Shown here in pieces: positions 1 through 5,423 of a stretch of DNA of 7,225 bases. This stretch comes from Streptosporangiaceae bacterium. GTDB lineage: Bacteria > Actinomycetota > Actinomycetes > Streptosporangiales > Streptosporangiaceae. Positions within the stretch are counted from its first letter, which is position 1. Every line of letters begins with the position of its first letter. A model generated the notes under the pieces. The model searched no databases and was not told the DNA's origin. It saw nothing but the letters and a program-made list of their open reading frames with translations. The stretch is taken from positions 1 through 7,225 of the forward strand of contig JASHQP010000575.1 of NCBI GenBank assembly GCA_030039095.1, read 5' to 3'. Both the position numbers and the translations under genes were made by a program.

Positions 1-1485
1 GCCGCAATGAGCCCGCCGGCCGAGCTATGCGTGGTGGGCGACGCCGACCAGGCGATCTACGCCTTCCGCGGCGCCACGATCAGGAACATCGAGGAGTTCG
101 AGCGCGACTTCCCCGGCGCCAAAGTGATCTTGCTGGAGCAGAACTACCGCTCCACCCAGAACATCCTGGCCGCTGCCAACGCTGTCGTCTCCCGCAACCC
201 GCGCCGGGTGCCGAAGAGGCTCTGGTCCGAGGCGGGCGACGGGCCGCCGATCACCGGCTACGTGGCGGACAGCGAGCACGACGAGGCCGCGTTCGTGGCC
301 GAGGAGGTGGACCGGCTCGCCGACGAGGGCCTCGCGGCTCCCGGGCAGGTGGCCGTTTTCTACCGGACCAACGCGCAGTCTCGGGTATTTGAGGAAGTGT
401 TCATCCGCTCCGGGCTGCCGTACAAGGTGGTCGGCGGGGTCCGGTTCTACGAGCGCCGCGAGGTCCGCGACCTGCTGGCCTACCTGCGGCTGATCGCCAA
501 CGCCGACGACGAGGTCTCGCTGCGCCGGGTGCTGAACGTGCCGAAGCGGGGCATCGGCGACCGCGCCGAGGAGTGCGTGGCCGCGATGGCCAGCCGCCAG
601 CGGATCAGCTTCGCCCGGGCGCTGGCCCGTCCGGCCGACATCCCCGACCTGGCCGCCCGGTCGGCCCGGGCCATCGAGGCGTTCAACGAGCTGATCGCCG
701 GGCTGCGGGACAGCGCTCAGGCGGGCAGCCCGATCGGCGACCTGGCGGACGCCGTGCTCGACCGCTCCGGCTACCTGGCCGAGCTGCAGGCCTCCACCGA
801 CCTGCAGGACGAGAGCCGGATCGAGAACCTCAGGGAGCTGGTCTCGGTCGCGCGGGAGTACGACAGCCGGAGCCCCGACGGGACCTTGGCCGACTTCCTC
901 GAGCAGGTAGCCCTCGTCGCTGACGCCGACCAGATCCCGGACGGCGAGGATCACGGTGGCCTGGTGACGCTGATGACCCTGCACACCGCCAAGGGCCTGG
1001 AGTTCCCCGTGGTCTTCCTGACCGGCCTGGAGGAGAACGTGTTCCCGCACGAGCGGTCGAGCGGCGACGAGCGGGAACTCGCCGAGGAGCGCCGGCTGGC
1101 GTATGTCGGGATCACCCGCGCCGAGCAGCGGCTGTACCTTACCCGGGCGGTGACCCGGACCTGGTGGGGCCGGCCGTCGTACCACAAGCAGTCAAGGTTC
1201 CTCAGCGACATCCCGGAAGCCTTGATCGAGTGGCGCCGGGACGCGGCGGCGGCCGCGCCGCCGGCTTCGGAGAGGCTGGCGAGGAAACCAGGGGTGCAGG
1301 CGCTCGGCAACCGCCCGGTGCCGTCGCTGTCGCCTGGCGACCGTGTCAACCACGATTCCTATGGTCTCGGCACGGTGCTGTCGGTCGAGGGCCGCGGCGA
1401 CGACCCCGAGGCCAAGATCGATTTCGGTGGCGACTACGGGATCAAGCATCTGGTGCTGCGGTACGCCCCCATCGAAAAGCTGTAA
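1..1485 (+). CDS. pcrA: PcrA/UvrD-type ATP-dependent DNA helicase, C-terminal part (5' truncated by window)
   Basis: Superfamily 1A 3'-5' DNA helicase acting in repair and in clearing protein or RNA polymerase from DNA. The frame is open from base 1 and enters mid-domain, so the ATG at 7 is internal; Walker A and the DExx box lie upstream. Visible motifs in order: motif III GDADQ-xxYxFRGA (37-75), motif IV QNYRST (139-156), motif V TLHTAKGLE (976-1002), and motif VI YVGITRAEQR with its arginine finger at 1117-1119. A linker rich in Ala and Pro leads to a C-terminal Tudor-like fold with the signature GDRVNHDSYGLGTV (about 1336-1377), ending at TAA. In the PcrA family this module binds RNA polymerase; in mycobacterial UvrD1 it binds Ku. 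About 494 codons are present of the roughly 770-830 usual for actinobacteria. No defect is seen. Family assignment is firm; the choice between the names pcrA and uvrD1 is convention. Confidence 0.96.
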   Translation, partial: AAMSPPAELCVVGDADQAIYAFRGATIRNIEEFERDFPGAKVILLEQNYRSTQNILAAANAVVSRNPRRVPKRLWSEAGDGPPITGYVADSEHDEAAFVAEEVDRLADEGLAAPGQVAVFYRTNAQSRVFEEVFIRSGLPYKVVGGVRFYERREVRDLLAYLRLIANADDEVSLRRVLNVPKRGIGDRAEECVAAMASRQRISFARALARPADIPDLAARSARAIEAFNELIAGLRDSAQAGSPIGDLADAVLDRSGYLAELQASTDLQDESRIENLRELVSVAREYDSRSPDGTLADFLEQVALVADADQIPDGEDHGGLVTLMTLHTAKGLEFPVVFLTGLEENVFPHERSSGDERELAEERRLAYVGITRAEQRLYLTRAVTRTWWGRPSYHKQSRFLSDIPEALIEWRRDAAAAAPPASERLARKPGVQALGNRPVPSLSPGDRVNHDSYGLGTVLSVEGRGDDPEAKIDFGGDYGIKHLVLRYAPIEKL

Positions 1486-1570
1486 CCGCCGCGGGCGGCG
1501 GCGCGGGCAGCGGCGGCTACCCTGCCAGATAGGCGACGAGCCCGCGGGCCAGGCTGGACCGCGATCCGGT
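1486..1570. other. Intergenic spacer pcrA-icmB with GC palindromes
   Basis: Short gap after the helicase stop. CCGCC (1486-1490) can pair with GGCGG (1494-1498) over a 3-nt loop, and GCCCGCGGGC at 1540-1549 is a perfect palindrome. Neither is followed by a T-tract, and such palindromes are common by chance at this GC content, so a terminator is possible but unproven. TACCCT at 1518-1523 fits the loose actinobacterial -10 pattern TANNNT but has no convincing -35. Whether icmB has its own promoter or is read from pcrA cannot be decided here. Confidence 0.3.
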
Positions 1571-1575
1571 GGAGG
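1571..1575 (+). promoter_or_regulatory. Ribosome binding site deciding the icmB start
   Basis: A strong GGAGG sits directly against the first ATG (1576) with no spacing, but 6 nt before the second in-frame ATG (1582). The second spacing is normal for translation initiation, so 1582 is taken as the start. Confidence 0.8.
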
Positions 1576-1581
1576 ATGTTC

Positions 1582-2004
1582 ATGAGCAGCATTCGCGTGG
1601 TCATCGCGAAGCCAGGCCTCGACGGCCACGACCGCGGGGCGAAGGTGGTGGCGCGGGCGCTGCGCGATGCCGGGGTGGAGGTCATCTACACCGGGCTGCA
1701 TCAGACGCCGGAGCAGATCGTGGCCGCCGCCCTGCAGGAGGACGCCGACGCGATCGGGCTCTCCGTTCTGTCCGGCGCACACATGACCCAGTTCGCCCGG
1801 GTTCTCGAGCTGCTGAAGGAACGCGACGCCACCGACATCGTCGTGTTCGGCGGCGGGATCATCCCGGAGGAGGACATCGCCGAGCTGAGCCGGATGGGCG
1901 TCGCCAGGATCTTCACGCCGGGGGCCTCCACCACCGAGATCGTGGACTGGGTCCACGCAACGCTCGGCTCTCCCGCTCCGTCCGGTCCCACTCCAGCCAC
2001 GTAA
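1582..2004 (+). CDS. icmB: Cobalamin-binding small subunit of an acyl-CoA mutase (IcmB-like)
   Basis: Stand-alone B12-binding protein of 140 residues, the size expected for IcmB-type subunits (about 136). The base-off/His-on cobalamin motif is intact: DGHDRG gives D14-x-H16-x-x-G19, where His16 is the lower axial ligand. It is followed by SVLSGAH (61-67) and the GGGII loop (90-94), all in a Rossmann-like fold. These subunits carry adenosylcobalamin for carbon-skeleton rearrangement by a separate catalytic large subunit (IcmA, HcmA or a methylmalonyl-CoA mutase-like chain). No such chain is encoded in the window. The sequence closely resembles Streptomyces IcmB as I remember it (isobutyryl-CoA to n-butyryl-CoA). 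The small subunit alone does not fix the substrate, so a methylmalonyl- or 2-hydroxyisobutyryl-CoA mutase role remains open. The start is set by GGAGG at 1571-1575. The Pro/Ser-rich last ten residues look disordered. Confidence 0.88.
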   Translation: MSSIRVVIAKPGLDGHDRGAKVVARALRDAGVEVIYTGLHQTPEQIVAAALQEDADAIGLSVLSGAHMTQFARVLELLKERDATDIVVFGGGIIPEEDIAELSRMGVARIFTPGASTTEIVDWVHATLGSPAPSGPTPAT

Positions 2005-2023
2005 CCTCGCCCGCGATCGTCCA

Positions 2024-2081
2024 ATGGATGTGTCAGAGGGTCACACCTGGCTGCATCAAACTCGCATTCACGAGCCCGCTG
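2024..2081. repeat. Direct repeat copy A, downstream of the AbiEi/nuclease-like gene
   Basis: This 58-nt stretch aligns without gaps to 3087-3144, with 42 of 58 bases identical by eye. Identical blocks include ATGGATGTG (2024-2032), CACACCTGG (2042-2050), CATTCA (2065-2070) and GAGC (2072-2075). TGTG and CACA within it can pair around a divergent 9-nt centre. It lies 4 nt past the stop codon of the minus-strand gene and 19 nt past the icmB stop. Both copies have the same orientation. Substitutions do not favour third codon positions in any shared frame, so the similarity is not coding. Confidence 0.75.
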
Positions 2082-2085
2082 GCCT

Positions 2086-3042
2086 TTAGGCGGGCAGTGC
2101 CCGCAGGTTGAGCGGCGGCCTGGTGCGGCCCGCGCTGAGCGCATCCCGGATCTCCCGCGCCACCCGTGCCGCTTCCCGCCGGATCATCGCCGGGGTGAAG
2201 TGCAGCACCAGGATCCCGTACGCCGTCATCCTGGCGTGCCGCTGCATGGTCCGCTCCCAGTCCGCGGGGCTCAGGTGCCACTCGCGCGAGTCGACCTCGA
2301 CGGCAACGCCCGCGTCCGGCCACCAGGCGTCAGCCGTTGCGATAAAGGCGGTCCCGGCGAGGAGGCGGGCATTGAACATCGGCATCGGCAGCCGTGCCCG
2401 CATGATGAGGTCGCGGAGCTCGGCCTCGGCCACCGACCGGACCCCGTCTCGTACCTCGGCTATGGCCTGCCGCAGCAGCGCTGAATCTCTCACCGGTCCC
2501 TGCTCGAGTTCGTCCGCCAGCAGGAAGAGCGGGCACCGCCGGGACTGCACGGCATCGGCGACGACGGCTCGGACGTCTCGCAGGCTCGTGAGCGCGCGTG
2601 CCGCGTCGGCCACCGCCCTGGCAGGTAACGCGACCCGGACCGGACCGTCGTTGAGCACCGTGTACGGCATCCGCGTGGTGCGCCAGATCCGGACCGTCTG
2701 GGTACTGCGGACAGCCCGGCGCGCCGGGATCAGCACCGCGATGACGGCGGTCTGCGGCCCCCGGATGCCGTGATGGCGCAGGGCGGCAGCCCCGGTGATC
2801 ACGCTGCGGCTTCCCGCGTAGGCCAGCGCGCCGATCTCCTTCTGGGTAATGGTCGGTGTGCCGGTCGCTGCCAGGTAGGTGCCTGGCAGCAGCCGCTGCC
2901 ACGGGCCGCCCGGCTTTGTCCGGCACCGCAGGGCCCCGGGCGTCATGCCACAGGCCAGCGCCTGCCTGCGGGTTATCACCTGCTGGTGCTTCCGCAGCAC
3001 GGCGGCTAAGGATGGTTCATCCAGTTTAGTACTTTTCGTCAT
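2086..3042 (-). CDS. Orphan AbiEi-like winged-helix protein with C-terminal DUF559/Vsr-like nuclease fold
   Basis: A 318-residue protein in two parts. Residues about 12-60 resemble the AbiEi-type antitoxin N-terminal winged helix: a short helical region with ITRRQAL, then the characteristic WQRLLPGTYLA. Residues about 203-286 resemble the DUF559/Vsr-type PD-(D/E)xK fold: acidic helix AEAELRDLI (205-213), D238 in DAWWP, the core strand VAVEVD with E249 and D251, then ILVLHFTP (277-284). The middle (about 70-190) is unassigned but includes ITGAAALRHHGI, common in this family. Such fusions are widespread in actinobacteria and usually annotated as AbiEi-family or DUF559 proteins; their function is unknown to me. 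No AbiEii toxin lies beside it. It runs against its neighbours and sits between two direct repeats. Its first codons are AT-rich (AAA, AGT, ACT), unlike the surroundings. The RBS is weak. Nuclease or DNA-binding activity is inference. Confidence 0.85.
   Translation of the reverse strand: MTKSTKLDEPSLAAVLRKHQQVITRRQALACGMTPGALRCRTKPGGPWQRLLPGTYLAATGTPTITQKEIGALAYAGSRSVITGAAALRHHGIRGPQTAVIAVLIPARRAVRSTQTVRIWRTTRMPYTVLNDGPVRVALPARAVADAARALTSLRDVRAVVADAVQSRRCPLFLLADELEQGPVRDSALLRQAIAEVRDGVRSVAEAELRDLIMRARLPMPMFNARLLAGTAFIATADAWWPDAGVAVEVDSREWHLSPADWERTMQRHARMTAYGILVLHFTPAMIRREAARVAREIRDALSAGRTRPPLNLRALPA
2090..2104 (-). terminator. Weak hairpin at the 3' end of the minus-strand gene
   Basis: GCGGGC and GCCCGC form a perfect 6-bp stem with a 3-nt loop covering the last codons of the AbiEi/nuclease-like gene, right before its TAA. 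There is no T-tract. It could slow or stop transcription towards icmB, or be a by-product of GC-rich codons. Confidence 0.3.
2867..2890. repeat. Perfect 9-bp inverted repeat inside the AbiEi/nuclease-like gene
   Basis: GCTGCCAGG (2867-2875) and CCTGGCAGC (2882-2890) are exact reverse complements with a 6-nt loop. They overlap the codons for the family motif LLPGTYLA (about residues 51-59), at the end of the winged-helix domain. A strong mRNA hairpin is expected about 150-175 nt into the transcript's coding part. Confidence 0.6.
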
Positions 3043-3086
3043 GTCTTCAGCTTCGCACTGGGCCCCGACAGTCCTGCGCGGGAGCC

Positions 3087-3144
3087 ATGGATGTGGGAAG
3101 AAGCCACACCTGGGTGCAGCAGATCCACATTCATGAGCTCGGTG
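3087..3144. repeat. Direct repeat copy B, upstream of the AbiEi/nuclease-like gene
   Basis: Partner of the copy at 2024-2081, same orientation, offset 1063 nt. Here the TGTG/CACA arms are extended by a G-C pair (GTGG with CCAC). It lies 44 nt before the start codon of the minus-strand gene, where its promoter would be expected, and 131 nt before sucC. The copy therefore sits between two divergent genes and could affect either. Confidence 0.75.
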
Positions 3145-3147
3145 AAT

Positions 3148-3189
3148 GGTTCGGGTGCACGGACCCGCGGCGGTGATCGCCCGCGAACC
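3148..3189. promoter_or_regulatory. Nested inverted repeats in the sucC upstream region
   Basis: GGTTCG (3148-3153) and CGAACC (3184-3189) are exact reverse complements. Inside them CGGGT (3152-3156) can pair with ACCCG (3163-3167), or GCGG (3167-3170) with CCGC (3181-3184), giving alternative folds. TAGGCT at 3194-3199 just downstream fits a -10 element, but the -35 region (about 3170-3177) is a poor match, so the promoter is tentative. If it is real, the dyad would overlap the -35 region as an operator could. Confidence 0.35.
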
Positions 3190-3212
3190 TCGCTAGGCTG
3201 CCTGGTTGTGAC

Positions 3213-3233
3213 GGGCCATAGTGAGTGTGGCCC
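3213..3233. promoter_or_regulatory. Inverted repeat GGGCCA-N9-TGGCCC in the sucC leader
   Basis: Exact 6-bp arms separated by 9 nt give a 21-bp operator-sized dyad ending 42 nt before the sucC start. It could be a regulator binding site or a leader hairpin. No known regulator consensus is claimed. Confidence 0.4.
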
Positions 3234-3261
3234 AGCAGCCATCGGCGGCAGCGCCGCACAC

Positions 3262-3266
3262 AAGGA
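3262..3266 (+). promoter_or_regulatory. Ribosome binding site deciding the sucC GTG start
   Basis: AAGGA with 9 nt spacing to GTG 3276. The upstream in-frame GTG at 3225 would add 17 basic residues (RRQRR) that SucC proteins do not have, so 3276 is chosen. Confidence 0.8.
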
Positions 3267-3275
3267 CGGACCCGA

Positions 3276-4463
3276 GTGGACCTGTTTGAGTACCAAGGAA
3301 AGCAGCTCTTCGCTGACCATGGCGTTCCGATCCAGCAGGGCAAGGTGGCCACCACGCCGCAGGAGGCCCGCGCCATCGCGGCCGAGCTCATCTCGGCCGG
3401 CAAGCCGGGAGTGGTCATCAAGGCCCAGGTCAAGGTCGGCGGCCGCGGCAAGGCGGGCGGCGTAAAGCTGGCCAGCACCCCGGACGAGGCGCAGGAAAAG
3501 GCCGAGCGGATCCTCGGCATGGACATCAAGGGCCACACCGTCCGGTCGGTGCTCGTGGCCGAGGACATCGACATCGCGCAGGAGTACTACCTGTCGTTCC
3601 TGCTCGACCGGGCCGACCGCACGTTCCTTTCGATGTGCTCGGTCGAGGGCGGCGTCGAGATCGAGGAAGTCGCGAGGACCAACCCTGAGGCGCTGGCCAG
3701 AATCCCGGTCAGCCCGCTGACGGGCGCCGATGCGGCCAAAGCCGCCGAGATTGTCGCGGCGGGCAGGCTCCCGGAGGAGGCACGGGCCGGCGCGGCCGGG
3801 CTCGCGGAGCGGCTCTGGGACGTCTTCACCGCCGAGGACGCCACGCTGGTCGAGGTCAACCCGCTGGTGCTGACCGGCGACGGGCGGGTGATCGCCCTCG
3901 ACGCCAAGGTCACGCTCGACGACAACGCGGCGTTCCGGCACGACTGGGGCCAGTTCGCCGACCCCGGTGCCGCTGACCCGCTGGAGGCGCGGGCCAAGGA
4001 GAAGCACCTCAACTACGTCAAGCTGGACGGCCAGGTCGGCATCATCGGCAACGGTGCGGGCCTGGTCATGTCCACCCTCGACGTCGTCGCCTACGCCGGG
4101 GAGGAGTTCGGCGGGGTGCGCCCGGCGAACTTCCTCGACATCGGCGGGGGCGCCTCGGCCGAGGTCATGGCGAACGGCCTGGAGATCGTGCTGGCCGACC
4201 CGTCGGTCCGCAGCGTGCTCGTGAACGTCTTCGGCGGGATCACCTCGTGCGACGCGGTGGCGAACGGCATCGTGTCGGCGATCGGGATGCTCAGCGCGGG
4301 CGGTGAAGAGGTGGACCGGCCGATTGTGGTCCGTCTCGACGGCAACAACGCCGCCGAAGGGCGGCGGATCCTCGAGGAGGCCAAGATCGCAGTGGTCGAG
4401 CAGGTCGGGACCATGGACGACGCGGCGCGGCGCGCCGCCGAGCTTGCCGCTACGGGAGCATGA
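3276..4463 (+). CDS. sucC: Succinyl-CoA synthetase (ADP- or GDP-forming) beta subunit
   Basis: Beta chain of the TCA-cycle enzyme that converts succinyl-CoA, ADP or GDP and phosphate to succinate, CoA and ATP or GTP in the cytoplasm. It has 395 residues, close to the usual 388-395. It starts [18 protein letters not shown], the family's standard N-terminus. The ATP-grasp domain shows the conserved Lys49 and the glycine loop GGRGKAGG (55-62), with metal-site residues N195 (EVNPL) and D209 (LDAKV) spaced 14 apart as in E. coli. The C-terminal ligase-CoA domain shows [15 protein letters not shown] (255-269), FLDIGGGAS and VFGGITSCD (318-326). All key residues are present. The TGA stop is followed after 1 nt by the sucD ATG, so the two are translated from one message and assemble together. 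Nucleotide preference cannot be read from the sequence with confidence. Confidence 0.98.
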   Translation: MDLFEYQGKQLFADHGVPIQQGKVATTPQEARAIAAELISAGKPGVVIKAQVKVGGRGKAGGVKLASTPDEAQEKAERILGMDIKGHTVRSVLVAEDIDIAQEYYLSFLLDRADRTFLSMCSVEGGVEIEEVARTNPEALARIPVSPLTGADAAKAAEIVAAGRLPEEARAGAAGLAERLWDVFTAEDATLVEVNPLVLTGDGRVIALDAKVTLDDNAAFRHDWGQFADPGAADPLEARAKEKHLNYVKLDGQVGIIGNGAGLVMSTLDVVAYAGEEFGGVRPANFLDIGGGASAEVMANGLEIVLADPSVRSVLVNVFGGITSCDAVANGIVSAIGMLSAGGEEVDRPIVVRLDGNNAAEGRRILEEAKIAVVEQVGTMDDAARRAAELAATGA

Positions 4464-4464
4464 G

Positions 4465-5352
4465 ATGGCGATCTTCCTGACCGGCGAGAGCCGGATCATC
4501 GTGCAGGGCATTACCGGGTCCGAGGGCCGTCGGCACGGCGCCCGGATGATCAGGGCGGGCACCCAGGTGGTGGGCGGCACCAACCCGCGCAAGGCGGGCC
4601 AGACGATCGAGCTCGCCGGGACCGAGGTCCCGGTGTTCGGCACGGTCGCCGCCGCCATGGATGCCACCGCCGCGGATGTCTCGGTGGTCTTCGTGCCGCC
4701 CGCGGGCACCAAGGACGCGGCGATCGAGGCGGTCGACGCGAAGATCCCGCTGGTCATCGTCATCACCGAGGGCATCCCGGTGCACGACACCGCGGAGTTC
4801 TGGGCCTACGCGAGCGCGCAGGGCGCCGCGACCCGCATCGTGGGCCCCAACTGCCCGGGCATCGCCTCGCCGGGCAAGTCCAACGCCGGGATCATCCCGG
4901 CCGACATCACCTCCGAGGGCCGCATCGGGCTGGTTTCCAAGTCGGGCACGCTGACGTACCAGATGATGTACGAACTCCGCGACATCGGCTTCTCGACGGC
5001 CGTGGGGATCGGCGGCGACCCGATCATCGGCACGACCCACATCGACTGCCTGCGGGCGTTCGAGGAGGACCCGGAGACCGACGCGATCGTGATGATCGGC
5101 GAGATCGGCGGCGACGCCGAGGAGCGGGCGGCCGCGTTCATCGAGCGCAACGTCGCCAAGCCGGTCGTCGCGTACGTGGCCGGCTTCACCGCACCCGAGG
5201 GCAAGACCATGGGCCACGCCGGCGCGATCATCTCCGGGTCGGCGGGCACGGCGCAGGCGAAGAAGGAAGCACTGGAGAAGGTGGGGGTCCGGGTCGGCAA
5301 GACCCCGAGCGAGACCGCCAGCCTGGTCCGCGAGGTCATGCGGGCACGCTGA
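4465..5352 (+). CDS. sucD: Succinyl-CoA synthetase (ADP- or GDP-forming) alpha subunit
   Basis: Alpha chain carrying the phosphorylated active-site histidine and the CoA-binding Rossmann domain. It has 295 residues (E. coli 289). CoA-binding elements are GITGSEG (15-21) and [10 protein letters not shown] (37-46) with Lys43. The catalytic half has GPNCPGI (127-133), SKSGTLTY (158-165), [14 protein letters not shown] (181-194), GEIGGDAEE with Glu213 (212-220), and the phosphohistidine motif GHAGAIISG (250-258) with His251. GGGAG at 4454-4458 gives an RBS 6 nt before ATG 4465, inside the end of sucC, which fits translational coupling. A longer in-frame reading from 4303 only reads through sucC in another frame and is not used. 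The gene looks intact and functional. Confidence 0.98.
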   Translation: MAIFLTGESRIIVQGITGSEGRRHGARMIRAGTQVVGGTNPRKAGQTIELAGTEVPVFGTVAAAMDATAADVSVVFVPPAGTKDAAIEAVDAKIPLVIVITEGIPVHDTAEFWAYASAQGAATRIVGPNCPGIASPGKSNAGIIPADITSEGRIGLVSKSGTLTYQMMYELRDIGFSTAVGIGGDPIIGTTHIDCLRAFEEDPETDAIVMIGEIGGDAEERAAAFIERNVAKPVVAYVAGFTAPEGKTMGHAGAIISGSAGTAQAKKEALEKVGVRVGKTPSETASLVREVMRAR

Positions 5353-5377
5353 CCGCCACAGGGACGATCCGTCACGG

Positions 5378-5410
5378 CGCGCCTCCGCCAGCAGCGGCGC
5401 GGCAATTGCC
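5378..5410. other. Hairpin and palindrome between sucD and the PerM-like gene
   Basis: CGCGCC (5378-5383) pairs exactly with GGCGCG (5396-5401) around a 12-nt loop, and the perfect palindrome GGCAATTGCC follows at once (5401-5410). There is no T-tract. It may weaken read-through from sucCD into the membrane-protein gene or bind a regulator; AATT is unusual in this GC-rich stretch. Confidence 0.35.
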
Positions 5411-5423
5411 AGGCTTGGTGATT

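Noticed and set aside
25..1185. Long open frame on the minus strand across the helicase gene (386 codons)
   Set aside because: Antisense shadow: the opposite frame has all helicase motifs, and the antisense product is a low-complexity Gly/Val/Arg-rich sequence with no family features.
1486..1516. Rho-independent terminator after pcrA
   Set aside because: Only short GC stems with several competing pairings and no T-tract; not distinguishable from background GC-rich sequence.
1576..1581. First ATG as icmB start
   Set aside because: The GGAGG ends directly against it with no spacer; ATG 1582 has a normal 6-nt spacer.
2026..2081. Shared peptide-like pattern (xNxxLxxPGV) in the minus-strand translation of both repeats
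   Set aside because: Differences fall at first and second codon positions as often as third, and copy A is closed by a stop soon after, so there is no sign of protein-level selection.
3225..3275. Upstream GTG start for sucC
   Set aside because: It would add a basic 17-residue extension absent from SucC proteins and overlap the inverted repeat; GTG 3276 has a well-spaced AAGGA.
3039..4790. 583-codon minus-strand frame across sucC and the start of sucD
   Set aside because: Antisense to two unmistakable conserved genes; long stop-free frames are expected at this GC content.
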